DNA of 64,000 nt from Provencibacterium sp. (GCA_022792175.1 JAAWAN010000009.1:92291-156290); one strand, 5' to 3'. Shown: positions 50,369 through 60,286, counted from the stretch's first letter. Notes: a model not told the origin generated them from the letters alone. Numbers and translations: made by a program.

Positions 50369-51016
50369 CTATAAAAGCCCCTCCCATTCATCCAGAAACT
50401 CTCGGAGATATTCCCGCATAAACTGCTCCCTGTGTTCGGCTATCTGCCTGGCGGAGCGGGTGTTCATCCGCTCTGCGAGATTAAACAGCTTCTCATAAAA
50501 ATGATTGACAGAGCTGGAGATGTGCCGTTGGTACTGCTCCCCGCTCATCTGCAGTCTGGGCTTGATCTCGGGGTCATGGATAGCCCGGCCGTGGCTGCCG
50601 CCATAAGCAAATGCCCTTGCGATTCCGATAGCGCCTATCGCATCCAAACGGTCCGCATCCTGAACACATTTTCCTTCTATCGTTTCGGGGACCACCGAAT
50701 CCGTTCCGGAATAGGATACCTCGCCGATGATTGTACATATCGCTTCTATCCTGCGCACACAGACGCCCTGCGCGCGCAGAAAGGCGGTGGCCCTGTCCTT
50801 GTGTGCATGGGTTTGAGGCGAAAGCTTCCTGTCATCCACATCGTGCAGCAGCGCCGCCAGCTGCACGACAGTTCTGTCCGCAGCCTCCTGTTGCGCAATC
50901 CTTTCCGCTGTCTTAAATACCCGCAGGCTATGGAAATAATCATGTCCGCTGTAATCGTTCTGAAAGACCTCCCTGATATAGGCCTGCGCAGCGGCGATAA
51001 GTGCATCTTCCTCCAT
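50369..51016 (-). CDS. HD domain phosphohydrolase
   Basis: HDYFHSLRVFKTAERIA...LAALLHDVDDRK...DADRLDAIGAIGIARAF. Confidence 0.9.
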   Translation of the reverse strand: MEEDALIAAAQAYIREVFQNDYSGHDYFHSLRVFKTAERIAQQEAADRTVVQLAALLHDVDDRKLSPQTHAHKDRATAFLRAQGVCVRRIEAICTIIGEVSYSGTDSVVPETIEGKCVQDADRLDAIGAIGIARAFAYGGSHGRAIHDPEIKPRLQMSGEQYQRHISSSVNHFYEKLFNLAERMNTRSARQIAEHREQFMREYLREFLDEWEGLL

Positions 51017-51044
51017 CGGATAAATTCCCCTTCCTTCGAATAAA

Positions 51045-51088
51045 AGCCCGGCTCTGTCTCCTCTCTAAAAAGGAGACAGAGCCGGGCT
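51045..51088. terminator. Intrinsic terminator downstream of pckG
   Basis: agcccggctctgtctcct-ctctaaaa-aggagacagagccgggct, perfect 18-bp stem. Confidence 0.85.
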
Positions 51089-51107
51089 GCTGTTTTCTGT
51101 ATCAGGC

Positions 51108-52874
51108 TTATTTGAGGTTCGCCTTGAGGGTTTCGAGCTCTTCGGAAAGCTCCTTCGGGAGCCGGTCGCCGAACTGCTTGTAGAAGTCCTCAATGCCAGC
51201 GGACTCTTCCCGCCAGAGGTCCTTATCAACATCCAGCAGACCCGCGACGGTATCGGTGGTAATATCGAGCCCTTCAATGTTGATATCCTCCGGCTTCGGT
51301 TCATAGCCGATCGGGGTCTCAACCGCATCCACCTTATCCTCACAGCGGGCAAGAATCCACATCAGAACGCGCATGTTGTCGCCAAAGCCCGGCCAGATGA
51401 AGTGTCCCTCGTCATCGGTGCGGAACCAGTTGACGTTAAAGATCTTCGGGGCCTTGTTGCCGAGCTTTTTGCCCATCTCCAGCCAGTGGCCGAAATAGTC
51501 GCCCATGTGGTAGCCGCAGAAGGGGCGCATAGCCATCGGGTCGCGGCGCACAACGCCAACGGCGCCGGTCGCAGCGGCAGTGGTCTCAGAGGCCATGATC
51601 GAGCCGACGAAAACACCGTGCTGCCAGCTGCGGGACTGGTAGACCAGCGGAGCCGTCTTCGCACGGCGGCCGCCGAAGACGATGGCGGAAATCGGAACGC
51701 CGAGCGGGTCGTTAAACTTATCGCTGATGCAGGGGCAGTTCTTGGCAGGCGCGGTGAAGCGGCTGTTGGGGTTGGCACCCTTCTCGGTGGAAGTCTTGCC
51801 GTTCCAGTCGTTGCCCTTCCAGTCCTTCGCATGCTCAGGCGGGTTCTTGTCGAGCCCCTCCCACCAGACGGTGTTATCGTCAAGATTATGCGCAACGTTC
51901 GTAAAAATGGTGCCGCGCTTGGTGGTGGCCAGCGCGTTCGGGTTGGATTTCTCGTTGGTGCCGGGGGCAACGCCGAAGAAGCCGGCCTCGGGGTTAATCG
52001 CCCAGAGCCTGCCGTCATCGCCTATGCGCATCCAGGCTATATCGTCGCCGACCGTCCATACCTTGTAGCCCTGCTTTTTGTAGACCTCAGGCGGAATGAG
52101 CATCGCGAGGTTGGTCTTGCCGCAGGCAGAAGGGAAAGCGGCCGCGATATATTTCGTTTCACCCTGCGGGTTCTCGACGCCGAGAATGAGCATATGCTCG
52201 GCCATCCAGCCCTCGTTCTTGCCCTGGTAGGAGGCAATGCGTAGCGCAAAGCACTTTTTGCCGAGCAGAACGTTCCCGCCATAGCCGGAGTTGATGCTCC
52301 AGATGGCGTTATCCTCCGGGAAGTGGACGATATAGCGCTTCTCCTCGTCGACATCCGCCTTCGAGTGCAGGCCGCGCACAAAGTCGTTGGAGGTGTCGCC
52401 GAGATGCTCGAGCGCCTGTTTGCCCATGCGGGTCATAATGTCCATGTTGAGCACAACATAGATAGAGTCGGTCAGCTCAACGCCGACCTTCGAAAGCTTG
52501 GAGCCGATGGGGCCCATGCAGTAGGGGATGACATACATCGTACGGCCCTTCATGACGCCGTCATACATCTTTCTGAGCCGGTCATACATAACAACCGGAT
52601 CCTCCCAGTTGTTGATGGGGCCCGCATCCTCTTTTTTGCGGGTGCAGATGAAGGTGCGGTGCTCAACGCGCGCAACATCGTTGACAGCGGTGCGGTGCAA
52701 ATAGCAGCCGGGGAGCTTCTCCTCATTGAGCTTAATCATCTCGCCGGTTGCGCAGGCCTCGTCGCGAAGGGTCTGCAGCTGCTCCTGGCTCCCATCCAGC
52801 CAGACCACCTTGTCCGGTTTGCACAGTTCGATCATCTCGTCCACCCAGGACAGTACGTTCTGATTTTTGGTCAT
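51108..52874 (-). CDS. pckG: Phosphoenolpyruvate carboxykinase (GTP)
   Basis: MTKNQNVLSWVDEMIELCKPDKVVWLDGS...FPSACGKTNLAMLIPP...GVPISAIVFGGRRAKTAPLVYQSRSW. Confidence 0.97.
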   Translation of the reverse strand: MTKNQNVLSWVDEMIELCKPDKVVWLDGSQEQLQTLRDEACATGEMIKLNEEKLPGCYLHRTAVNDVARVEHRTFICTRKKEDAGPINNWEDPVVMYDRLRKMYDGVMKGRTMYVIPYCMGPIGSKLSKVGVELTDSIYVVLNMDIMTRMGKQALEHLGDTSNDFVRGLHSKADVDEEKRYIVHFPEDNAIWSINSGYGGNVLLGKKCFALRIASYQGKNEGWMAEHMLILGVENPQGETKYIAAAFPSACGKTNLAMLIPPEVYKKQGYKVWTVGDDIAWMRIGDDGRLWAINPEAGFFGVAPGTNEKSNPNALATTKRGTIFTNVAHNLDDNTVWWEGLDKNPPEHAKDWKGNDWNGKTSTEKGANPNSRFTAPAKNCPCISDKFNDPLGVPISAIVFGGRRAKTAPLVYQSRSWQHGVFVGSIMASETTAAATGAVGVVRRDPMAMRPFCGYHMGDYFGHWLEMGKKLGNKAPKIFNVNWFRTDDEGHFIWPGFGDNMRVLMWILARCEDKVDAVETPIGYEPKPEDINIEGLDITTDTVAGLLDVDKDLWREESAGIEDFYKQFGDRLPKELSEELETLKANLK

Positions 52875-53100
52875 CTTGTGCCTCCTGTTCCGCCGGACAC
52901 AGCCGGCTTTATTTTTTGTGCCCCTGCAGGATTTTGCCTCCTGCTTATACCGGGAACCGAAATTTCCCACATATATCATTATAGTCCGGGCTTTCGGTCT
53001 TTTCAAGGGCTTTGTTAAATTTCAGGCAAATATTCATGGAAAATTAACCGTCCTCACTGGAAGCGCCGGATAAAACAGGTGCATGCACCCTGCTGCCGTG

Positions 53101-53164
53101 GTATAATAGCCGCAGAGCGGCTATTATACGCCAAATTTATTCGGCCGCCCTACGGGCATGGCCA
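53101..53164 (+). repeat. Dispersed palindromic element, copy B
   Basis: GTATAATAGCCGC-AGA-GCGGCTATTATAC perfect palindrome followed by TTTATTCGGCCGCCCTACGGGCATGGC. Confidence 0.8.
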
Positions 53165-53199
53165 ATGAGAGTACAGACGCTGTGCGTCTGTACTCTCAT
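53165..53199. repeat. Perfect 16-bp inverted repeat with 3-nt loop
   Basis: atgagagtacagacgc-tgt-gcgtctgtactctcat. Confidence 0.95.
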
Positions 53200-53242
53200 C
53201 CCCGCAGAAGCGGCTACTATCCCCTATTTATTTGGCAATATT

Positions 53243-53266
53243 CCACCGGCCGGGTATGGCCGGTGG
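53243..53266. repeat. Perfect 9-bp inverted repeat
   Basis: ccaccggcc-gggtat-ggccggtgg. Confidence 0.85.
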
Positions 53267-53311
53267 TACGCGGCAGATTCATCATAATATTGATTAAGGA
53301 GGCTGTTCTGC

Positions 53312-53848
53312 ATGGGTTCCAACGAAAGCCATGGATTTTTGGAGCTGGCTGCCAAACGTTATTCCGTCCGCAAATTTCTGGACCGGCCGGTCCGGCAGGA
53401 GGATATCGACCGGATTCTGGCGGCCGGCCATCTTGCGCCGACCGCCTGCAACCGCCAGCCGCAGCGCATTTTGGTCATTAACAGCAAAGAGGGCGCGCTG
53501 AAGCTGCGCAAATGCACCGAATGCCACTTCGGCGCGCCGGCTGCACTGCTCGTCTGCTATGACCGGGATGACTGCTGGCAGAGGAAATATGATGGAAAAA
53601 AGAGCGGGGAAATCGATGCCAGTATCGTTGCAACGCATATGATGCTGCAGGCCGCCTGCCTGGGGGTCGGCATGACCTGGGTGATGTATTTTCTCCCCGA
53701 GGCCTTTAAGGAGGAGTTCGGTATCCCCGAGCATATCGAGCCGGTCGCGCTGCTTCTGATGGGCTATCCTGCGGAAGATGCCCGGCCTGCCCCGGGGCAT
53801 TCGGAATTTAAGCCCATGAGTGAGCTGGTTTTTTATGGCGGGTTCTGA
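53312..53848 (+). CDS. Nitroreductase family protein
   Basis: FLELAAKRYSVRKFLDRPVRQEDIDRILAAGHLAPTACNRQPQRI...; RBS aaggagg upstream. Confidence 0.9.
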   Translation: MGSNESHGFLELAAKRYSVRKFLDRPVRQEDIDRILAAGHLAPTACNRQPQRILVINSKEGALKLRKCTECHFGAPAALLVCYDRDDCWQRKYDGKKSGEIDASIVATHMMLQAACLGVGMTWVMYFLPEAFKEEFGIPEHIEPVALLLMGYPAEDARPAPGHSEFKPMSELVFYGGF

Positions 53849-53962
53849 TTTTCCCCAGGGGAAAGCCCGGCCTTCTTAACCGCACCTCTTCCTTTTGTCC
53901 GCAGTAAACAGCAGCCCGCATCTGCTTAGAAACCGGCCGTTTAAGAAAACCGCGAATCGGTC

Positions 53963-53981
53963 AACATCCTACAGATGTTGG
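53963..53981. repeat. Intergenic hairpin
   Basis: caacatc-ctaca-gatgttg. Confidence 0.6.
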
Positions 53982-54071
53982 TGGTTTCGCCCAAAAATCC
54001 CCCTATTATTTTCCGTGTATTCGCTGTATTGATGGAGTGCACTCAAGCCCCCTAAATATTTACAAAATCGC

Positions 54072-54100
54072 TTGACAAAGATATTCTTTTGCTATAATAT
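54072..54100 (+). promoter_or_regulatory. Promoter for the sigma-factor gene
   Basis: ttgaca with tataat at 15 bp, or taatat at 17 bp spacing. Confidence 0.75.
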
Positions 54101-54136
54101 ACAAGAGAATCACGAATGGCTTCTTTGAGGGTAATC

Positions 54137-54730
54137 ATGGACAGTATCGACTCTCCCCTTCTTCCCGGCCCGCAGTCAGACGAGGTGTATATTGAACTCA
54201 TCCGCAGCGGCGATGAGCAGGCTTTCAGCAGCCTGTATGCGCGTTATCTGCCCATTTGCCGTCTTTTAGCCCGCCGCTATGCCGGCTCAGGGCTGGAGGA
54301 GGAGGATCTGACGCAGGAGGGAATGATTGGACTGATGGAAGCCGCCCGCCGTTTTGATCCTCAAAAGCGGGTGCCCTTTGAAGCATATGCACGCAAATGT
54401 ATATTATCCAAAATTCTTTCCGCGCTTAATGCCCTGTCTGCCCAGAAACGTAAAGCGGATCTTGACAGTCTGCCGCTGGATGAGCAGAAGAACTGCTTCA
54501 TTCCACATACGCCTGCGCCGGATGAGCTTTTTATAGAAAACGAGGAAAACCAGCGGCGGAGTGAACAGATTTTTTCTCTGTTGTCGCCCTCCGAAAGCGA
54601 TACATTAAGGCTCTATCTTTGCGGTTATTCTTATGTGCAGATCGCAGCCAGGCTCGGCCTGCCGCAAAAATCGGTCGATAATGCCCTGCAGCGGGTGCGG
54701 CGGAAGCTGAGGTCCGCCCTTGATTTTTAA
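54137..54730 (+). CDS. Sigma-70 family RNA polymerase sigma factor (SigH-like)
   Basis: EEDLTQEGMIGLMEAARRFDPQKRVPFEAYARKCI (region 2), region 4 YSYVQIAARLGLPQKSVDNALQRVRRKL. Confidence 0.92.
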   Translation: MDSIDSPLLPGPQSDEVYIELIRSGDEQAFSSLYARYLPICRLLARRYAGSGLEEEDLTQEGMIGLMEAARRFDPQKRVPFEAYARKCILSKILSALNALSAQKRKADLDSLPLDEQKNCFIPHTPAPDELFIENEENQRRSEQIFSLLSPSESDTLRLYLCGYSYVQIAARLGLPQKSVDNALQRVRRKLRSALDF

Positions 54731-54886
54731 GAATTGCCCGCCGTGTTTTACCCCTTTTTTCGGTTAGCGGCCGGAAATATTCCCGGCTTCTAAATTCATA
54801 AAAGTGCCTTACCTGACGCAGCGCAATTGTTCCACAATGGCAAACGGACTAGGAGAGGTAAATATTTATCAAGTGAGGGAGAAAAA

Positions 54887-55162
54887 ATGTACGAAGACAA
54901 GACCTTAGTGTGCAAGGAATGCGGCTCCGAGTTCGTCTTTACTGCCGGCGAGCAGGAGTTCTATGCAGAAAGAGGCTTTGAAAATGAGCCCCAGCGCTGC
55001 AAGGCTTGCCGCGACGCCCGCAAGAACAACAAGCGCGAGAGAGAAATGTTCACCGCTGTCTGCGCCGGCTGCGGCAAGGAAGCGCGTGTTCCCTTTAAGC
55101 CTCGTGAGGATCGCCCGGTTTACTGCAGCGAGTGCTTCGCGAAAATGAACGACAGAGCCTAG
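54887..55162 (+). CDS. Zinc-ribbon domain protein
   Basis: LVCKECGSEFVFTAGEQEFYAERGFENEPQRCKACRDARK...CAGCGKEARVPFKPREDRPVYCSECF. Confidence 0.9.
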   Translation: MYEDKTLVCKECGSEFVFTAGEQEFYAERGFENEPQRCKACRDARKNNKREREMFTAVCAGCGKEARVPFKPREDRPVYCSECFAKMNDRA

Positions 55163-55198
55163 AGTCTGCTTGGTTCTGAACGGTGAAAAAATGTCTGA

Positions 55199-55245
55199 TA
55201 ATACCGCCTGGAAACGGCAAGGCCGGTTTCCAGGCGGTATTTTTT
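55199..55245 (+). terminator. Intrinsic terminator
   Basis: aataccgcctggaaac...gtttccaggcggtatttttt. Confidence 0.88.
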
Positions 55246-55355
55246 ATGCTGAAGCAGTGATAAAAATGTAATCCCTATATGGAAATAATTAAAAATATCA
55301 GCTATAGCAGAACACATTTTTTTGATACTCGGCTTCCCGCGGAAAAACAGCGGCT

Positions 55356-55988
55356 TTAAAAGAATTCCGCCTCCAGCATGGCGCACAGCGCATGATAAAT
55401 AGGGAGATGCTTCTCCTGCACTTTCGGCGTCGAACGGGCGGGTGCCCGGATGCAGACATCGCATAGCCCGCGCATCGCTCCCCCATCCTCCCCGGTTAGC
55501 CCTATTGTGTGCAGTCCGGCCGCGCGAGCGGCATGAAGCGCAAACAGTATATTTTCAGAATTTCCCGAGGTGCTCAGTGCAAGCAGCGTATCCCCTGGCC
55601 TTCCGTAGCCAACCACCTGCTGGGCAAAGACCAGCTCGGGCTCGGCATCATTCATGTAGGCGCTTGAGAGCGCCGGCGCACCGCTCAGTGCCAGAGCGGG
55701 CAGCGCCCCCTGCAGTCCCTCTGCCAGCCGCTCCCCTCGCACTCCCTCTGCCCGCAGCCGCCGCATAAGCTCCTCCGGCAGCGGGCGGCGCTTCATAAAC
55801 TCCTTCATTAGCTCGCCGACGATATGCTCGCTGTCCGCCGCGCTGCCGCCGTTGCCGCAGATGAGCAGCTTTCCCCCATCCCGATAACAGCTGCAAAGAA
55901 GAGAAAATGCCCGGCGGATTTCCGGAGCGCATGCCGCAAGCTCCGGCCGCTCTTCTATCAGTTCGCTCAAAAAATCCCGTTTTTCCAT
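55356..55988 (-). CDS. SIS domain protein, phosphoheptose isomerase (GmhA)-like
   Basis: GGKLLICGNGGSAADSEHIVGELMKEFMKRRPL...LALSTSGNSENILFALHAARAAG. Confidence 0.88.
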   Translation of the reverse strand: MEKRDFLSELIEERPELAACAPEIRRAFSLLCSCYRDGGKLLICGNGGSAADSEHIVGELMKEFMKRRPLPEELMRRLRAEGVRGERLAEGLQGALPALALSGAPALSSAYMNDAEPELVFAQQVVGYGRPGDTLLALSTSGNSENILFALHAARAAGLHTIGLTGEDGGAMRGLCDVCIRAPARSTPKVQEKHLPIYHALCAMLEAEFF

Positions 55989-56230
55989 CGTTGTCTGGCC
56001 TCCAGAAGATGGTTTTCCGGATTTTACCCGGCAGTATGAAAAAGGAAACCGGTCGGCCTGCGGCTACCTGCCCGCAGAACAGGTTTCTGCCGCCTGAAAA
56101 GCCGGCTGCCCGATAAACCGGGGGCATTTCCCGGACTGGCTCCGGAAATTTCCGGGTGCACCGGCCTGTAGCGGGGGCTTGTGGGCGGCTCTGTTTCTGC
56201 TGAACCTGCGCTCCTGCGCGCAGTTAATAA

Positions 56231-56267
56231 AAACACAGCCTGCCAGTGAAACCGGCAGGCTGTGTTT
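56231..56267. terminator. Terminator downstream of tRNA-Thr
   Basis: aaacacagcctgcc-9 nt-ggcaggctgtgttt. Confidence 0.75.
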
Positions 56268-56287
56268 CTCCCGCCTTTGGGCAGGAA

Positions 56288-56363
56288 TGGAGCTGGAAAC
56301 GTGACTTGAACACGCGACCTGCTGATTACGAATCAGCTGCTCTACCAACTGAGCTATTCCAGC
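56288..56363 (-). tRNA. tRNA-Thr (anticodon CGT), CCA encoded
   Basis: GCTGGAATAGCTCAGTTGGTAGAGCAGCTGATTCGTAATCAGCAGGTCGCGTGTTCAAGTCACGTTTCCAGCTCCA. Confidence 0.95.
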
Positions 56364-56658
56364 AAAGGCTTTTTAAAATATCCGGCGCCTGCAGGAAAGA
56401 AACCTGCGGGCTGAAAGAAAAGCAAACGCATACCGCAATCGTTTATGCAGATATTATTATAGCGGCAAACCCCGGTAAAGTCAATAACTATTTGCAGGAT
56501 AACAGAAAATTGATATGGACAGCTTTCGCTTTTGGGTGTATAATATTTTAGTTATAATTTGCGGACAGCCGCCAAAGGCCGCCGCAAAGGAGCAAAAAGA
56601 AAAAGGGCCATTTGCAGAGGGAAAAAACGAGGGCCCTTTTCGTACAGGAGGACAACAG

Positions 56659-57789
56659 ATGATGAATGGTAAAAAGCGGGTGCTGGCTCTCATCACCAGT
56701 GCGGCAGCGGCACTTTCCCTGACTGCCTGCGGAAGCAGTACCGGCTGGGCTGCGCGCAGCGAACAGGTCAGCATGCCTGCAGGCGTCTATATTCTTAACC
56801 AGATTGATGCATATTATGATGCACAGGAGGCACTCAAAGAAGCCGGTGTGGAGTGGGACAGCGCCTCTACAAAGCCGAACGATGTGAAAAAGCTGGTCCT
56901 TAAAAATCAGATAAACGGGCAGCCTGCTGAGACTTTTATCACCCAGAAGACTGAGGAATATGTCCGTGCCTATTTTGCGGCGGAAAAGCTGGCGGCCGAT
57001 CGCGGCATCACCCTGAGCGAAGAGGATGAGGCCGCAGTGAAAAACAATGTTGACTTTATCTGGCAGTACTCGGAGGAGTTTTATACGCAAAACGGCATCT
57101 CCAGGGATTCCGTTTCGCTGATGACCAGAAACTACCTGCTGCAGAACCAGCTTTTTAACGCCCTTTATGGTGAAGAGGGCGAGCGCGCCGTCAGCGAAGA
57201 GGAATATCAAAACCACTATACCGAAAGCCGCATCCGGGTGCGCTATCTGCCCATTTCGCTCTCCTCGGCGCTGAGCGATGAGGAAAAGGCCGCGCTTGAG
57301 GAAAAGGCAAACGGCTATCTGGAGCGCGTTCAGAAGGGTGAAAGCCTGACGGATATCATTCAGGAATATCAGGACGAGCTGTACGACGAGGCACAGAAGG
57401 CTGCCGGGGAAAACGCCGAAGAGGGCTCCTCCTCCCAGAGCGAGCCTGCCGAGCCTCCTACCATTACCGAAGGGGAATATGACCTGATTCTGACGAAGGA
57501 TTCCTCCTCCCCCTCAAAGGCGCTGACCGATGAGATGTTTGCCGCGCCGCAGGGAGAAGCGCGGCTGGTGAAGGATAACTATGCTCTCTATATTGCCGTG
57601 CGCGTCGACCCGATGTTCAGCACCGAGGACTATGAGGCGCTCAAGCCCACCCTCCTGCGGGAGATGAAGGAGGAGGAATTTAATCAGTGGCTGGCCGAGC
57701 AGGGCAGCGCGCTGAATATCACCTATAATGAAGATGCTCTGAGGCGCTTTACCCCGCAAAAGCTCAATTTTAAGACCTCCGCGGACTAA
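56659..57789 (+). CDS. SurA/PrsA-like foldase lipoprotein
   Basis: Lipobox LSLTACGSS; helical SurA_N-like region and a degenerate peptidyl-prolyl isomerase-like region. Confidence 0.7.
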   Translation: MMNGKKRVLALITSAAAALSLTACGSSTGWAARSEQVSMPAGVYILNQIDAYYDAQEALKEAGVEWDSASTKPNDVKKLVLKNQINGQPAETFITQKTEEYVRAYFAAEKLAADRGITLSEEDEAAVKNNVDFIWQYSEEFYTQNGISRDSVSLMTRNYLLQNQLFNALYGEEGERAVSEEEYQNHYTESRIRVRYLPISLSSALSDEEKAALEEKANGYLERVQKGESLTDIIQEYQDELYDEAQKAAGENAEEGSSSQSEPAEPPTITEGEYDLILTKDSSSPSKALTDEMFAAPQGEARLVKDNYALYIAVRVDPMFSTEDYEALKPTLLREMKEEEFNQWLAEQGSALNITYNEDALRRFTPQKLNFKTSAD

Positions 57790-57798
57790 GCAGAAACC

Positions 57799-57843
57799 AA
57801 AAGGCACGTTGCAAAACGAAGGTTTTGCAACGTGCCTTTTTTC
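57799..57843. terminator. Bidirectional intrinsic terminator
   Basis: aaaaggcacgttgcaaaac-gaag-gttttgcaacgtgccttttttt-like; perfect 19-bp stem. Confidence 0.9.
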
Positions 57844-57868
57844 GTCCCTTCCGGGAAGCTCCAAAAAC

Positions 57869-59620
57869 CTATTCCACCCGCAGGCGGATATCTGTCTGCT
57901 CCCCCGCACGCAGGCGCAGCAAAAGCGGAACGCTCAAAAAGCCGCCAACCGGATTGAAAACGCGCGGCTGCGGCAGCGTGCGCAGCTCGATGGGAGAGGA
58001 TGCCTCTATAACGAGCGTTCCCCGCCCGCGGCCAATGCGTGCACATCCCCCCTCTATTTGTACAGGGTCGTTCGCCCGGGCGATGACCGGCAGGCAGTAA
58101 ACGGCATTTTCCGCTTCGGCTGAAAGGGCCAGGTGAAACACCTCGCCGGCCGCCTCATAGCGGATGCGGTAGGCGCAGCTGCCATTCTGTGCCCCATCCC
58201 GCAGGATTCCCTCTGCCTGTACAGCAGGCGTCCCCTGCTCCGGCTGCATGCAGGCTGAGCGGTCGTTTACCGAGCGATACCACCGGCCGTTTTCCTGATA
58301 CTCAATGCGCGGGGTCTGGCAGATATCCTCAAAATACTGCGGCAGCTGCATGTTGTTTGCTTCTACCAGCTGATATTCGGTCATGCTCGCGGCGCAGACC
58401 GGACCAACCGTCCTGTGCCAGAGCATCGTCAGCGCGCCGCCCATGGCATGTCCGCTCTGCAGATAGTCGATATCGTGGTCGGCCACCGTCGCGCGCCAGG
58501 GGCCGCCTGCCAGCAGCGCCACCCGGGGGGTGGGATAGTAGCGCAGCCCCTGTGCCGTCTCGCGCGGAAGGGGAAGGCGGGGAGAGGGCGGGGCAAAGCC
58601 GCATTCGCACATGGCAGTCAGCGCCTTGGCATGGCAGAAGGTGTGGTGAACGCAGGGGGGCTCGCCCGCCTCGGCATACATTGGCCCGCCGTGCAGCAGC
58701 CCGTTATGGGTGCAGGCGCGGTAGAGTTCAAAATTCCTCTGCGCCGCCTCACCGAAAAGGGGGCTCCCCTTCGCGAGCGGCGCATATCCCACCTGGCAGC
58801 CATCCGAGGTGCGGCTGCCCCAATAGGTCCATTTGTTGCTGCGGTTGCCCCAGCTGTTGTCCCAGGCGCCGTCCGGCAGCATAAACTGCAGGTGCTCCTG
58901 CATCGAAGCCATCACCTTTTCCAGAATCCTCTCATCACCGCTGTGCTCGGCGTAGCTGTAAAGCCCGGGAAGCGACTCCTCCACATTGTATCCCAGATCC
59001 ACCGGCCGGCAGCCCTTCGGGGAAACCTCGCCGGTCGAATGTCCCTCGCCGAAAATCAGCCCGTCGGGTGCAAAAAATTCCAGGGCCCTGTCCGCCAGCT
59101 CCCTGGCCTGCGCCAGGTAGCTTTCCTTCTGAAGGACCCGCCCGGCCACCGCCAGCGCCGCCGTACAGGTGATGGGATAGTTTACATTGGCGTTCGCCCT
59201 AGGGATGAAGTCCGCCAGAAAGGCGGCGCAGCTGTCCAGCCGCTCCCGCCAGCGGCGGTGGGTGAGCGGGTCGAGCAGCTCCCCATAGTAGAGCAGGGCC
59301 TCGCCCAGCTGGATGGTGAAGAAAACGGTAATCCCCCGCCAGGAGGAGTTGGTATCGTTGACAAGGCTGCCGTCCGGGCGGGACATGTTATTTTCCGCCC
59401 AGTTAAAAAGGAGCTTTGCGCTCGTAAGATACTTCTCCTCCCCCGTTTCATGATAGAGGTACATCATGGGGTGAATGGCATCGGCGCACCGGCCGTGGAT
59501 GCGCGCGCAGGAGGGGCAGAGGATTCCACCATAGAGGGCAGGCGCCTTCTTTTCGGTCACCTGCAGCTCCAGCAGGGTATCGCACCACTCTTTAAGCAGC
59601 GCAAAATATTCGTTAGCCAT
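57869..59620 (-). CDS. (alpha/alpha)-barrel carbohydrate-active enzyme-like protein (six-hairpin / alginate-lyase-like)
   Basis: DAIHPMMYLYHETGEEKYLTSAKLLFNWAENNM...WDNSWGNRSNKWTYWGSRTSDG; adjacent to an lplC-like permease remnant. Confidence 0.65.
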   Translation of the reverse strand: MANEYFALLKEWCDTLLELQVTEKKAPALYGGILCPSCARIHGRCADAIHPMMYLYHETGEEKYLTSAKLLFNWAENNMSRPDGSLVNDTNSSWRGITVFFTIQLGEALLYYGELLDPLTHRRWRERLDSCAAFLADFIPRANANVNYPITCTAALAVAGRVLQKESYLAQARELADRALEFFAPDGLIFGEGHSTGEVSPKGCRPVDLGYNVEESLPGLYSYAEHSGDERILEKVMASMQEHLQFMLPDGAWDNSWGNRSNKWTYWGSRTSDGCQVGYAPLAKGSPLFGEAAQRNFELYRACTHNGLLHGGPMYAEAGEPPCVHHTFCHAKALTAMCECGFAPPSPRLPLPRETAQGLRYYPTPRVALLAGGPWRATVADHDIDYLQSGHAMGGALTMLWHRTVGPVCAASMTEYQLVEANNMQLPQYFEDICQTPRIEYQENGRWYRSVNDRSACMQPEQGTPAVQAEGILRDGAQNGSCAYRIRYEAAGEVFHLALSAEAENAVYCLPVIARANDPVQIEGGCARIGRGRGTLVIEASSPIELRTLPQPRVFNPVGGFLSVPLLLRLRAGEQTDIRLRVE

Positions 59621-59715
59621 TGTAAAACATCCTTTCAGCAGATATTGGGGTCATGGGCGGCAAACGCCCGCCTTATGTCTCTATTTCCGACTGCCGTTTT
59701 TGGCGGCCGGGCCTT

Positions 59716-60063
59716 TCATCCCTTGATAGCGCCGATCATAACGCCCTTCACAAAATATTTCTGCACAAAGGGGAAAACCACCATCAGCGGCAGGCTGAAA
59801 ATGCTCATCACCGCGTACTTGAGCGTCAGCAGATAGAGGGAGCGTTCGGCTCCCGCCCCCGGTCATCATATCCATCGACTGGTTTTCAATCAGCATTTCG
59901 CGCAGGAATATCTGCAGCGGATACCTATTGCGGCCGCGCAGGTAGATCATGGCGCTGAACCAGGAATTCCAGTGGAATGAGGCATAAAACAGCGTAATCA
60001 CTATAATAATCGGCATGGACAGCGGTAAGACAATCTGCCAAAAGGTGCGGTATTCCCCCCGTT
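59716..60063 (-). pseudogene. 5'-truncated, frameshifted carbohydrate ABC transporter permease (LplC-like)
   Basis: EYRTFWQIVLPLSMPIIIVITLFYASFHWNSWFSAMIYLRGRNRYPLQIFLREMLIENQSMDMM, then after a frameshift near 59850-59865 ERSLYLLTLKYAVMSIFSLPLMVVFPFVQKYFVKGVMIGAIKG. No N-terminal half is present. Confidence 0.85.
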
Positions 60064-60245
60064 TGCAGATTTGGCCATTACCTTATAACGAGAGCCATTT
60101 TAACGTTTTTTAAGCAGATGATAGGGCTGCCGCCCGGAACATACCGCTGCCTGTTTCCGCAGCCGCAACGGCCAGCTGCAGAACCTTTCCAAAGAGGTTG
60201 AGCAGGATGTCAGCCAGCTTGTTCTGACAGACACCCGATAAAAAG

Positions 60246-60286
60246 GCAAAGGGCGCAGGCCCTGTAAAAGCCTGCACCCTTTGCCC
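60246..60286. terminator. Terminator downstream of the Cys-rich small gene
   Basis: ggcaaagggcgcaggc-9 nt-gcctgcaccctttgcc. Confidence 0.7.

Noticed and set aside
58415-59836. 473-aa plus-strand ORF
   Set aside because: Antisense to the carbohydrate-active enzyme gene and permease remnant; no domain.
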